A stretch of 64,000 bases of DNA from Megasphaera micronuciformis F0359 (GCF_000165735.1 NZ_GL538208.1:358682-422681); one strand, 5' to 3'. Positions 8,002 through 16,185 are shown, counted from the stretch's first letter. The notes: a model not told the origin generated them from the sequence alone. A program made the numbers and translations.

Positions 8002-8232
8002 GCGGTTTTTTTTGGAACAATACCAGTGGCCGAAGCCCTTTTGGCAAAAGGGGCATTGCTTGGTACGATTCTCAGCTTTATGATGGCAGTTACCACACTC
8101 AGCCTTCCTTCTCTCATAATGCTGAAAAAGGTGATTAAACCAAAGCTGCTTGGAACGTTTATAGTCATCTGTACAGTGGGTATCATCATTGTCGGATATG
8201 GCTTCAATGCCATTGCGTACTTACTGGTTTAA
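8002..8232 (+). pseudogene. 3' fragment of a permease (ArsP/YraQ, DUF318-like)
   Basis: Reading in the frame ending at 8232, the sequence encodes FFGTIPVAEALLAKGALLG, then hydrophobic segments SFMMAVTTLSLPSLIMLKK and TFIVICTVGIIIVGYGF. This matches the C-terminal end of predicted permeases of the DUF318 group that often accompany arsenic-resistance genes. The 5' three quarters of the gene are missing, replaced by the truncated primase. It is followed after 13 bp by arsC, so the ars cluster was cut from the left. Confidence 0.65.
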
Positions 8233-8245
8233 GGAGGAAAATTAA

Positions 8246-8644
8246 ATGCATAAATCGAAAGTAGCATTTACTTGTGTTCATAACTCGTGTCGCAGCCAGA
8301 TAGCCGAAGCATTAGGCAGACATCTTGCGTCCGATGTATTTGAGAGCTATTCTGCCGGAACAGAAACAAAACCTCAGATCAATCAGGATGCAGTACGCTT
8401 GATGAAGCAAATATATGGCATTGATATGGAAAAAATGCAGTACAGCAAGCTTCTGTCAGATATCCCGCCCGTAGATGTAGTTATCACGATGGGCTGCAAT
8501 GTTAATTGTCCATTTCTTCCTTGCGCTGAGAGATTTGATTGGGGGTTGGATGATCCAACGGGAGCCGGTGATGAAGCTTTTATCGAGACAATTCTAGAAA
8601 TACACACGAAAATTGTAGAGCTTTCACAATATCTGATACAATAA
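8246..8644 (+). CDS. arsC: Arsenate reductase, low-molecular-weight phosphatase type
   Basis: A 132-residue protein with the phosphatase-like loop CVHNSCRS (Cys10 to Arg16), a SAGTE segment at 37-41, Cys84, Cys88 and Cys93, and the DDPTG segment near 102. The extra cysteines are typical of thioredoxin-coupled ArsC, which reduces arsenate to arsenite by a disulfide cascade. It has a clear AAGGAGG site and appears intact. Its neighbours, the permease fragment and the thioredoxin-like gene, are broken, so the operon may no longer confer full resistance unless export genes exist elsewhere. Confidence 0.85.
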   Translation: MHKSKVAFTCVHNSCRSQIAEALGRHLASDVFESYSAGTETKPQINQDAVRLMKQIYGIDMEKMQYSKLLSDIPPVDVVITMGCNVNCPFLPCAERFDWGLDDPTGAGDEAFIETILEIHTKIVELSQYLIQ

Positions 8645-8691
8645 TTTACGTATACAGTTAAAATATTTTTCGCTAAAGGAGGATAAGAAAT

Positions 8692-8918
8692 ATGAATATT
8701 AAGGTTTTAGGTGGTGGCTGTAAAAGTTGCTAGGCACTTTTGAGGTCAGTAAAAGAGGCGGTAGCAAACAAGGAAGTTCATGCTGAGGTTAAGTACATAA
8801 CCGATATGGAAAAATTATGGAATATGGGGTGATGAGCATGCCCGCCCTTATGATTGATGACAAAATTGTCTCTGCAGGAAAAGTGCTGAAGGCAAAGGAT
8901 GTAGAGAAACTACTATAA
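8692..8918 (+). pseudogene. Inactivated small thioredoxin/glutaredoxin-like gene
   Basis: The frame begins MNIKVLGGGCKSC and meets TAG at 8731-8733, immediately after the CxxC active site, where related proteins have lysine (AAG to TAG, one base). Further on, an A-run near 8809-8815 appears one base short, which shifts the frame; after it the typical end MSMPALMIDDKIVSAGKVL is readable to TAA at 8916-8918. It belonged to the redox-active disulfide protein family often encoded with permeases and arsC. Two independent lesions show decay. The ribosome site AAAGGAGGA is intact. Confidence 0.8.
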
Positions 8919-8944
8919 ATCTACTACTTTCTGATGATCCTAAT

Positions 8945-9236
8945 TCATTCGTTGAGTGGTAACATATCAAGTGAAATATTTTGTCTTTTTAAATTGTAAA
9001 ATCTTCAATATATTCAAATACAAACATTTGCAGTTCATTTAAAGAGTTATATGTTCTACAGTTAATTTCTTTTTTCTTGAGATATTTGAAGGAACATTCA
9101 CAACAGGCATTATCATAGGGATAGCCTTTCTTTGAGAAAGACTGCACCATATTTAAGGAATCCAATAACTGCCTGAAAGAGAAGGCTTTGTATTGGATTC
9201 CATGATCTGAATGAAACATTTTACTGTCTATTTAAT
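8945..9236 (-). mobile_element. Relic of an IS3-family transposase (OrfB C-terminus)
   Basis: The minus strand from about 9219 to 8989 encodes the end of an rve integrase core: HSDHGIQYKA with the second catalytic Asp, then KKGYPYDNACCECSFKYLKKKEI with the catalytic Glu. A one-base loss near 8992 shifts the frame; afterwards FYNLKRQNISLDMLPLNE restores the expected C-terminus, with a stop at 8945-8947. The N-terminal part and OrfA are missing and no terminal inverted repeats are recognisable. This is a dead remnant. Confidence 0.75.
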
Positions 9237-9535
9237 TGTAGTAAATAGTTACTGTCTGTGTCTGCTTTTTTAGTATAGATCCACAAGTGCGGCATATATT
9301 AGTGGAGAAAAAAAGAATATTTAAGTCTATGCTTTAAGGGAAGCTCAACAATCATCAGCAAAGCTATTAGATCATGTAATGCTGGTAGATTAAACGAAGT
9401 TTCTCTTAAAAAACAATAAGGAAAAATTCGCGGGAAATAGACCGACAAAAAGGCAAAATCCTGTGGAAATCAAGTATTTTGTGAGGTAAGATAATTGTAT
9501 ATAGATAAATTTGAATTGATTGGAGAGTGGAATAA
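9237..9535 (+). other. Non-coding or decayed stretch with coding-like fragments
   Basis: No intact gene. Two fragments look like former coding sequence on the plus strand: ALREAQQSSAKLLDHV (about 9335-9383) and KFAGNRPTKRQNPVEIKYFV (about 9424-9487). Both end quickly in stops. They could come from mobilisation genes, but I cannot assign them. The stretch separates the mobile region from the DNA repair gene. Confidence 0.35.
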
Positions 9536-9562
9536 ATAAATATCAAAGAAGAGTTATTTGCT

Positions 9563-10210
9563 TTGCAGGATATCTCATATGGAGATTTTCAGGCGAAACT
9601 GACTCCGGGGATTCCGAGAGAGCTGTTTATAGGGGTTAGAGTTCCGGAGGTCAGGAAACTTGCTAAAAAGCTTGCTAAGGAATCGAAAGTATCTAAATTT
9701 CTGAGAGATCTGCCGCATAAATACTATGATGAAAATATGCTCCACGGACTGCTTCTTTCTGAAATGAAGGATTATGATGCATGTATTGCAGCGATCGATA
9801 ATTTTTTGCCCTACGTAGATAATTGGGCTGTTTGCGATATCATGTCTCCTAAAATTTTCAATAAGAATAAAACGGCGCTTTTGGAAAAAATCAAAGAATG
9901 GTCAGGATCGGAAAAGACATATACTTGCCGCTTTGGAATTGAGATGTTAATGTCTTACTTTCTTGATGATGATTTTAGGTCTGAGTATCTGGAAATACCC
10001 GCTTCTGTTCATAGTGAAGAGTATTATGTCCAAATGGTGACTGCGTGGTTTTTTGCAACCGCACTGGCAAAGCAATGGGATACGACTATAAAATACATTG
10101 AAGATCATCGGTTAGATAGACGGATTCACAATAAGGCAATACAGAAAGCCCGTGAAAGTAACCGCATTACACCTAAACAAAAAGAGTATTTAAAGTCGCT
10201 TAAACGATAA
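9563..10210 (+). CDS. DNA alkylation repair enzyme, AlkD-like
   Basis: A HEAT-repeat protein of about 215 residues. Segments FIGVRVPEVRKLAKKLAKE, LHGLLLSEMKDYDACI, VDNWAVCDIMSPK and VQMVTAWFFATAL follow the AlkD-like DNA glycosylase pattern; these enzymes excise alkylated bases. The best family-like N-terminus (NIKEELFALQD) lies upstream of the TTG at 9563: that frame opens after a stop at 9533-9535, and the codon well spaced from the GGAGAG site (9522-9527) is ATA at 9536. Either ATA is used, the ancestral ATG mutated, or translation starts at TTG 9563, which has no good ribosome site. Confidence 0.8.
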   Translation: MQDISYGDFQAKLTPGIPRELFIGVRVPEVRKLAKKLAKESKVSKFLRDLPHKYYDENMLHGLLLSEMKDYDACIAAIDNFLPYVDNWAVCDIMSPKIFNKNKTALLEKIKEWSGSEKTYTCRFGIEMLMSYFLDDDFRSEYLEIPASVHSEEYYVQMVTAWFFATALAKQWDTTIKYIEDHRLDRRIHNKAIQKARESNRITPKQKEYLKSLKR

Positions 10211-10784
10211 CAGATTTAGTTTGCGCCGATCTGTGACCTGCACCATTATACGACATTCCCTTTGCCATTTTCCATCCTGCAACGAGTGTTAAGACTAAGT
10301 TCTTGATGTAGGGTTATCATCAGGGAAGTCTTGATACATATTGAGGCAGTCGCCTTGCTGGTAAGGAAGCGATAGCGACCGCAAGAGCAACCGGGACTTG
10401 AGTCAGTTGTCTTGCCGGTGAGGGAACGAAGTGACTGAAGCGGCAATGAAACTAACCATATCAAGACAACCCACGAACTTGAACTGAAGGTGAAAAGTGA
10501 GTGGTAGTTGTCTACGATTCCCATGTCAGGACGGCCCAAGAATGCAAGCCGAAGGCGAAGCATGATTGGCAGCCGTCTACGACTGAGGCGGTTGTCTTGT
10601 TGGTGAGGGAATGAAGTGACTGAAGTGACAATGAAACCGCCCATGTCAGGAAAGCCCACGAGTCAGATCCGTAGGCGATAGAGGAATGGATGCTTTCTAC
10701 GACTGAGGCAGTCGCCTTGCCGGTAAGGAAGCGATAGTCGACTTTGTTATGTCTTGAATAACAGGGTAAATAGTTAAAGTTGAG
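10211..10784. repeat. Array of alternating hairpin repeats with compensatory arms
   Basis: No credible gene. Two repeat types alternate. Type A (GAGGCAGTCGCCTTGCYGG...) starts near 10343, 10400, 10585 and 10705. Type B (CCATGTCAGG...TCTACGACTGAGGC) starts near 10456, 10521 and 10641. Each B unit encloses a stem whose two arms differ between units yet pair perfectly: AGACAAC/GTTGTCT (10464-10470, 10507-10513), GACGGC/GCCGTC (10530-10535, 10572-10577) and GAAAGC/GCTTTC (10650-10655, 10692-10697). The A units also fold, for example GGCGG/CCGCC around 10587-10641. The array ends about 45 bp before the next start codon. An ORF on the minus strand here (10246-10659) is only an effect of the repeat. 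Confidence 0.7.
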
Positions 10785-11825
10785 GTGAGTATTATAAACT
10801 TTTTTCTTTCGAGTCTGGGATTTTTTATAATAGCCGGCCTTACTTTATTTTTTACCGTGTTTTTGTATATTCGCCTTGTCGTAGCCGTTCGAGAGGGTCG
10901 TGACGTGCCTAAGTGGATGTATAAAGTAGGGCATGCCATAAAAGGACGGGGAAGTGATGTATATGAAGACGCTACGGACAGGGCGGCGTTAAATGAAGTC
11001 AATATCTATATCGTCGGGATATTGGTTGCGAGTGTTTTCGTATATTTTATTTTCTCCGACAAGTATTTTACGAATGATAGGGTTCTGTTCTGGACATATG
11101 CGGAGTTTGCCATTGTCGTCGGCCTGAGAATGGTCATAGGCTTGGGGTCTATCATCTTAGATATGGTGCTTCCCTCTAAGGGAAGGTGGGCATATAATCT
11201 CAGTTTGTCGGCGGCTGCCAATGCCGTGAAGGGCATGATTTTTATGTCCGCTTTTGTCTGCTCCTTAGTATTGAGTATAACGGGACTTCCCGAGAAGGCT
11301 CCGGTCGTTCAGGTAGACGGATATAATCTTGCAGTCGGACAAACTACGGCACAAGATTTGCTTGATGAAGGATTTTCCTTCTCAGGAAAGACAGAAAACG
11401 ATATTATTAAAAACAAGAGAAATGACCACTTTTACTATGGCGAGACAGTAGGGCTTGTTAAAGACGGGAATTCGTGCGGATATGTGAACTTGACGCCGGC
11501 TCGTGAAGATGAGGGGCGTGTTAAAGACTGTATTGTTACACGCTTCGGTATATCATCAAGAGATGCGATGTTTAATCGAGTAAAAATAGACGACAGATAT
11601 ATTGCGAGCCTATCTCTCGACGAGTTGAAGAAAAAAGATATGAGGGATATTTTTTCCCTTTCCCCTGTCAGCTATGAGGAAAACAAGGGAAACAAATACT
11701 TTTCCCTTAAAATGCAAACTCATCCGTACGGACTGTGGAATCGATATACCATAGACGTGAACTTTGTCGATGATCATAGGGAGCGTCGTTTTGAAGTATA
11801 TACACAACATACGATTTGGGAGTAG
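10785..11825 (+). CDS. Membrane protein of unknown function
   Basis: A 346-residue protein starting at GTG with TTGAGG just before it. Four hydrophobic segments are visible at about 5-30, 73-92, 98-126 and 146-165. A soluble C-terminal domain of about 175 residues follows (starting VQVDGYNLAVGQTTAQDLLDEG), with a mixed alpha/beta look and probably outside the membrane. I recognise no family. It is followed after 30 bp by the macrodomain gene on the same strand, so the two may be cotranscribed. Confidence 0.6.
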   Translation: MSIINFFLSSLGFFIIAGLTLFFTVFLYIRLVVAVREGRDVPKWMYKVGHAIKGRGSDVYEDATDRAALNEVNIYIVGILVASVFVYFIFSDKYFTNDRVLFWTYAEFAIVVGLRMVIGLGSIILDMVLPSKGRWAYNLSLSAAANAVKGMIFMSAFVCSLVLSITGLPEKAPVVQVDGYNLAVGQTTAQDLLDEGFSFSGKTENDIIKNKRNDHFYYGETVGLVKDGNSCGYVNLTPAREDEGRVKDCIVTRFGISSRDAMFNRVKIDDRYIASLSLDELKKKDMRDIFSLSPVSYEENKGNKYFSLKMQTHPYGLWNRYTIDVNFVDDHRERRFEVYTQHTIWE

Positions 11826-11855
11826 GCTGTTCATTAGTGAAGTGAGGCGACAGTT

Positions 11856-12650
11856 ATGACGCAGGATGAACGGTTGAATTTTTTAATAGAAGCTTTTAAG
11901 GCTGAGGCCAAGGAATATGAAAAGCTCTGTGTACCGGCAGATAGAGACGGAAAACGGCAATTGTTGCGAGGTCTTATGAATGTTCGTATGCCCGGCCCCA
12001 TGAGTGCTGAAGTATTGGCTGTCCAAGATGCGTATTTGCGTGAGCGGTCTGAGGAGAAGGGGATTATAGGACTCCAGGACATTCCTGTTATTCGCGACGG
12101 TTTGTCTGTTTGGCAAGGTGATATAACGCTACTTGCTGTCGATGCGATTGTCAATGCGGCTAATTCAGCTATGCTCGGTTGTTTTGTGCCGGGCCATAAT
12201 TGTATTGACAACTGCATTCAAACTTATGCAGGGGTTCAAATGCGGGCAGAATGTGATCGACAAATGAGGCTAATGAAGGAAAAATTCGGGAGAAACTATG
12301 TACAGCCGACATCGATTCCCATGCTGACGGAGGGATACAATCTTCCGGCAAAGAAGGTCGTACATATTGTCGGACCGATTGTTACGGGGGCTCTTACGGA
12401 AAAAGACGAGAAGGCTTTAGCCGATTGCTATACGAATACTTTGGATTTATGTATGCGTGAAGGTCTTACAAGTCTTGCTTTTTGCTGTATTTCTACAGGC
12501 GTGTTTCATTTCCCTAATGAGGAGGCGGCAGAGATTGCCGTGAATACCGTCAGAGGTTGGCAGGAAACGCATGGGAATGCTATGGAACGCATTATTTTTA
12601 ATGTGTTTAAGGATGAAGATAAAAAATATTATGAAACCCTCATGCGGTAA
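11856..12650 (+). CDS. Zinc-type macrodomain protein-ADP-ribose hydrolase
   Basis: A 264-residue protein with a helical N-terminal extension and a macrodomain from about 75 on. Motifs are GDIT (88-91), VNAANS (99-104), the zinc-binding loop GCFVPGHNCIDN (108-119, ligands Cys109, His114, Cys116) and STGVFHFP. This is the Zn-Macro class, which removes ADP-ribose from proteins. In staphylococci and streptococci the class sits with SirTM, a GcvH-like protein and a lipoate ligase; none is present here. Relatives usually have His after CIDNxI; here it is Gln122. The enzyme looks intact and cytoplasmic. Confidence 0.85.
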   Translation: MTQDERLNFLIEAFKAEAKEYEKLCVPADRDGKRQLLRGLMNVRMPGPMSAEVLAVQDAYLRERSEEKGIIGLQDIPVIRDGLSVWQGDITLLAVDAIVNAANSAMLGCFVPGHNCIDNCIQTYAGVQMRAECDRQMRLMKEKFGRNYVQPTSIPMLTEGYNLPAKKVVHIVGPIVTGALTEKDEKALADCYTNTLDLCMREGLTSLAFCCISTGVFHFPNEEAAEIAVNTVRGWQETHGNAMERIIFNVFKDEDKKYYETLMR

Positions 12651-12693
12651 AGATTGCTATATAAAAGTATGGATATCGATGACTTAGAGAAAG

Positions 12694-12735
12694 TGGCGAA
12701 GTGTTGTAGGTTTCAGTAGCATGCTTCGCCATTTC
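12694..12735 (+). terminator. Probable terminator after the macrodomain gene
   Basis: TGGCGAAG (12694-12701) pairs with CTTCGCCA (12724-12731), followed by TTTC. The loop is long (22 nt) and the T-run short. Confidence 0.5.
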
Positions 12736-12843
12736 TTGCGTATAACTACATGAAACGGTGTTCAGTCAGACTTAAATTTGATATATTTAAAGGCGAGATG
12801 AAATCCCGTATTTCTCAGACTAAGAGGTAAAGCAGGTGACGGC

Positions 12844-13977
12844 ATGGAAGGAAACTTTGAAGACGGCATGCTCCGGAAAATAGAAATAGATACGAGTCTT
12901 CCTTACGGAGAGGCTTGGGGTGACGGGTGTGAATTTCGTCAGCAATTGACAATAAGCTTGGACGGAACGGCGCATATACAGCGGTGCGGGTACGTGGGTA
13001 ATAATAAGGTATTTTTAGAAGACCGAACCTTTACGATGCTCGGTGACGATGCGGAATCTCTGTTTTCTTCTTTTGAAGAGTGCGAATTTCCCGAAGCGGA
13101 ATATCCTTTGGATATCAATGGGGGTATTTACGATGTAAAATTGACCGATACGGACGGCAGTGAATTACGTTATATCGGACGATTGGGAACGGATTTGTTC
13201 AGTGATGACAAAAGTTTATCCGATTGTGTTCGTGAAAAAACGGGAATTTCCAATTTATGGGTTTTTGACGGGAACCGTGATTGTATTACGTATTTGAAGA
13301 TAGAATATGAGCGGACGACGACCGTCTGTGTTACGGATATTGATGTTGAGCCGCTAAAGTGGACGTATAATGAAGTCTTGACGGTGGATTATGAGACACA
13401 GACCGTAGAAATTTCCCGTAAAATTGCAGACGGTTGCCGCGTGACGAACAGTTATTACGTCGAAGACGGCGTGCGTCGGTTGCTGAAGAGTCTCGATGCG
13501 AACGGATTCGATAAGATTGAGGGAAACCCGTCGGATGCCATAGATAATCCTTTGGATCGTCGTCTCTATACGGTAACGCTCATGACGAAGAGACGGGATA
13601 TGCAGGTGATTGCCGGTTCGTATGATAAGCGCAGCCTGCCCGCCATGTGGCCCGATTTGATGAACAAAATCTATTCTTTTATTTCCGCCTACGGAATAGG
13701 AGAGCTCTTTGATCGCCATACATATGCTAAGGCGAAGCGCTTGGCTACGGACTTTATTTATTGTCAAGTCGCTTTTTCACGCAGCAGTTATACGTACAGC
13801 TATATTGCCGATGAAGACATTTACAGAGAGGGCGATTTGGTCGTCGTTCCTGTAGGTCCGAGCAATGACGAACGGGTTGTGCGCATTGAACGCATCGACT
13901 ATTATTCGGCCGATGAGGTGCCTTATCCCGTAGAAAAGACGAAGCATATTATCAGAAAGTATGAAGAATCGAATTAA
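12844..13977 (+). CDS. Protein of unknown function
   Basis: A 377-residue, acidic, soluble protein with no signal peptide. The first 270 residues look beta-rich (DTSLPYGEAWGDGCEFR, LTVDYETQTVEISRK) and may contain two related halves. The last 65 residues form a separate piece with YIADEDIYREGDLVVVPVGP, VVRIERIDYYSADEVP and VEKTKHIIRKY, a pattern I associate with small uncharacterised domains found in Firmicutes. The start ATG is preceded by GCAGGTGACGGC, a weak ribosome site. No function can be assigned. Confidence 0.6.
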   Translation: MEGNFEDGMLRKIEIDTSLPYGEAWGDGCEFRQQLTISLDGTAHIQRCGYVGNNKVFLEDRTFTMLGDDAESLFSSFEECEFPEAEYPLDINGGIYDVKLTDTDGSELRYIGRLGTDLFSDDKSLSDCVREKTGISNLWVFDGNRDCITYLKIEYERTTTVCVTDIDVEPLKWTYNEVLTVDYETQTVEISRKIADGCRVTNSYYVEDGVRRLLKSLDANGFDKIEGNPSDAIDNPLDRRLYTVTLMTKRRDMQVIAGSYDKRSLPAMWPDLMNKIYSFISAYGIGELFDRHTYAKAKRLATDFIYCQVAFSRSSYTYSYIADEDIYREGDLVVVPVGPSNDERVVRIERIDYYSADEVPYPVEKTKHIIRKYEESN

Positions 13978-13987
13978 GTATGAATTT

Positions 13988-14020
13988 AACGCACTTGCTT
14001 TTTATGAGGGTGAGTGCGTT
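13988..14020 (+). terminator. Weak terminator
   Basis: AACGCACT (13988-13995) pairs with AGTGCGTT (14013-14020), just after the stop codon at 13975-13977. Confidence 0.5.
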
Positions 14021-14086
14021 TGTAGTATAATAACAGTTGAAAGCGAAATGGTTATTGAAGTTTTGTCGTGAGAAAGGATGAGGGTC

Positions 14087-14614
14087 ATGAATGATGTAAT
14101 AAAGGTATTAAAAGAACGACGCAGTGTGCGTAAGTTTAAAGGGGATATGCCGCCGAAGGACTTGGTTGATGAAGTTATTGAAGCGGGTCTTTATGCACCT
14201 AGCGGAAAGGGGCAGCAGGCGGCTATTGTTATTGCCGTGACGAATATGGATGTGCGTGAACGGTTACGCAAGGATAATGTGAAAATCGGTGGTTGGCAAG
14301 ATGATTTCGATCCTTTTTATGGGGCTCCCGTCATTTTAATCGTCTTAGGTAAAAAAGATTGGCCGACTCATGTGTATGACGGCAGTCTGGTTATGGGTAA
14401 TTTAATGAATGCCGCTCAGGCCGTAGGGCTTGGCAGTATTTGGATTCATCGGGCCAAGGAAGAGTTTGAAATGTCTGAATACAAACAACTGTTGCTTGAT
14501 TTGGGTATAGACGGAGAATGGGAAGGTATCGGTCACTGTGCTCTGGGATATGCGGACGGACCCGTAGCGGAAGCGGCTCCGCGCAAGGACAGTCGTGTGT
14601 ATCGCGTAGAATAG
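14087..14614 (+). CDS. Nitroreductase-family flavoprotein
   Basis: About 175 residues with the NfsA/NfsB-like start (LKERRSVRKFKGD), SGKGQQAAI for FMN contacts, and an MGNLMNAAQAVGLGSIWI helix. Such enzymes use FMN and NAD(P)H to reduce nitro groups, quinones or other electron acceptors; the physiological substrate is unclear. The ATG at 14087 is preferred over the in-frame ATG at 14078 because the AGAAAGG site (14071-14077) touches the latter. It is followed after 10 bp by a flavin reductase gene, suggesting that the two form a flavin-linked redox pair. Confidence 0.85.
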   Translation: MNDVIKVLKERRSVRKFKGDMPPKDLVDEVIEAGLYAPSGKGQQAAIVIAVTNMDVRERLRKDNVKIGGWQDDFDPFYGAPVILIVLGKKDWPTHVYDGSLVMGNLMNAAQAVGLGSIWIHRAKEEFEMSEYKQLLLDLGIDGEWEGIGHCALGYADGPVAEAAPRKDSRVYRVE

Positions 14615-14624
14615 GAGGTCTGTT

Positions 14625-15179
14625 GTGGAGACGGAACTTACGGGCAAGCAGGCCCCGATTATGCCTGAAGGGGTATTTATTATCGGTACGTACGATGAGA
14701 ACGGCGTTCCCAATGCTATGAATGCGGCTTGGGGTTCTCAGTCGGATTACGGTGAGATTACTCTCTTTTTGGCACCTCACAAGACGACGGAAAATGTAGT
14801 GAAAACCGGGGCCTTCACGGTTGCCTTCGGGACGAAAAAGACGGTTGAAATTGTCGATTATTTCGGAATTGAAACGGGGCATAAGGTTAATAAAATCGAC
14901 AAGGTCGGTTGTCATGTCCATAAGAGTGACCATGTAAATGCACCGATTATAGAAGAATTTCCCTATACCTTGGAATGTACGTGTAAAAGCTATGATGCCG
15001 AAACGGGAATCCTCATAGGGACTGTCGTGTCGGCCCAGGCGGATGAAGCGATTTTGACAAACGGTGTAGTGGACTATGAAAAGTTGGAACCCCTTGTTTT
15101 CGACATTGCCACGCGTACGTATCGGACTATCGGTCCCGTCGTAGCTCCGGCCTTTAAAATCGGCTTGAAGTATAAATAA
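14625..15179 (+). CDS. Flavin reductase / flavoredoxin-like protein
   Basis: A 184-residue FMN-binding split-barrel protein. The N-terminal MPEGVFIIGTYDENGVPNAM, HKTTENVVKTGAFTV and AAWGS segments fit flavoredoxins and flavin reductase-like proteins of anaerobes. It starts at GTG 14625 after an AGGAGG site. Placed right after a nitroreductase, it may supply reduced flavin or take electrons from the same donor. The terminator-like hairpin downstream ends the unit. Confidence 0.85.
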   Translation: METELTGKQAPIMPEGVFIIGTYDENGVPNAMNAAWGSQSDYGEITLFLAPHKTTENVVKTGAFTVAFGTKKTVEIVDYFGIETGHKVNKIDKVGCHVHKSDHVNAPIIEEFPYTLECTCKSYDAETGILIGTVVSAQADEAILTNGVVDYEKLEPLVFDIATRTYRTIGPVVAPAFKIGLKYK

Positions 15180-15199
15180 AAAGTTTATATATTACGAAT

Positions 15200-15272
15200 A
15201 AACACCCTCACTCCAAGATATATGGGAAATATAAATGAACGACCATTCTTTTTCCCGGGTGGGGGTGTTTTT
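15200..15272 (+). terminator. Long hairpin terminator between flavin reductase and TraX-like gene
   Basis: AAACACCCTCACTC (from 15200) pairs with GGGTGGGGGTGTTT (15257-15270) with minor mismatches, followed by TT. It shows that the upstream ATG at 15235 is inside the terminator and not a start. Confidence 0.6.
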
Positions 15273-15342
15273 GTATGCTAAGGCTCGGTTTTATGTTAGA
15301 ATGAAAGCCGTATACATTATGTCATTAAGGAGCAAGGCGGGA

Positions 15343-16185
15343 ATGAAGGGTGTCTTACCGTCTATTCGCCGTAAAAGGCGAATACCGACGTTAAACATAA
15401 CACAAATAAAATACGTGGCTGCGGCTCTTACGGTGTGCTTACTGTTTCATACGCTGTTTGCACCTATGGTCGATGTACCTGAATGGTTTATTGCCGTAGG
15501 CAGGCCGGCATTGCCCTTGTTTTTGTTTGCCGCGACGGAAGGGTATGTGCATACTCGTAGCCGGCAGGCTTATTTGAAGCGACTTTTGTCGTGCAGCATT
15601 CTTATGACGGCGGCGACTTTTGCCGTTCAGGAACTCTTTCCCAATCGTTATGAATTGTCACTTATGGGAAACGCCTTCGGTACACTGTTTATCTCTGTAC
15701 TGTACATGGTCGGCTGGGATAGACTGAATGAGGGATTGGCCTTAAAAGAAAGAAGCAAGATACGGGATGCCCTCTTTGTTTTCCTCCTTCCCGTAGCGGC
15801 TATTATGCCCCTTGCCGTTGTAGGAATATTGGCCGATACGGATATAAATCACGTAGTACTTCAGGCATTGACCTTCCTGGCACTATGTATTCCCAATTTT
15901 TTTGTCATTTCTCACGGCGTTCTCTATATTCTCCTGGGGCTTTTATTATACGTATTTCATGAAAAAAGGGTCGTTCAAGCGGTTATCGTCATTTTGTACG
16001 GCTTGTGGTTTCAATATATTTATGGAGGCGGTGAATGGTGTATTGCCTTGGCAGCTATCCCCGTGTGGCTCTATAACGGAGAAAAAGGCAGGGGAAGAAA
16101 ATCCTTCTTCTACGGTTTTTACCCTGTAGCCGTCATTGCTTTGTACATTCTTTCATGGCTGGTTGACCGATTTATCGTCATGTAA
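15343..16185 (+). CDS. TraX-like polytopic membrane protein
   Basis: About 280 residues, nearly all hydrophobic, with about eight membrane segments. It starts with NITQIKYVAAALTVCLLFH, then a GRPALPLFLFAATEGY segment and a RSRQAYLKRLL loop, as in TraX family proteins (named after the F-plasmid pilin acetylase, but widespread on Firmicute chromosomes without conjugation). The ATG at 15343 has AAGGAG at 15327-15332; upstream ATGs lie in or near the terminator. Function here is uncertain; acyl transfer to an envelope component is an inference from the family. Confidence 0.7.
   Translation: MKGVLPSIRRKRRIPTLNITQIKYVAAALTVCLLFHTLFAPMVDVPEWFIAVGRPALPLFLFAATEGYVHTRSRQAYLKRLLSCSILMTAATFAVQELFPNRYELSLMGNAFGTLFISVLYMVGWDRLNEGLALKERSKIRDALFVFLLPVAAIMPLAVVGILADTDINHVVLQALTFLALCIPNFFVISHGVLYILLGLLLYVFHEKRVVQAVIVILYGLWFQYIYGGGEWCIALAAIPVWLYNGEKGRGRKSFFYGFYPVAVIALYILSWLVDRFIVM

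Noticed and set aside
8989-9219. Active insertion sequence
   Set aside because: Only the end of the transposase is left, frameshifted, with no OrfA and no terminal inverted repeats.
10246-10659. Minus-strand ORF of 137 codons in the hairpin array
   Set aside because: Its peptide follows the nucleotide repeat, has no ribosome site and no family-like pattern; it is an artefact of the repeats.
10343-10740. Hairpin array as a CRISPR array
   Set aside because: Units are not identical, spacing is irregular, the variable parts are stem arms that pair with each other, and there are no cas genes.
15235-15342. Earlier TraX-like start codons
   Set aside because: The ATG at 15235 lies inside the terminator hairpin, and those up to 15319 lack a ribosome site; ATG 15343 has AAGGAG.
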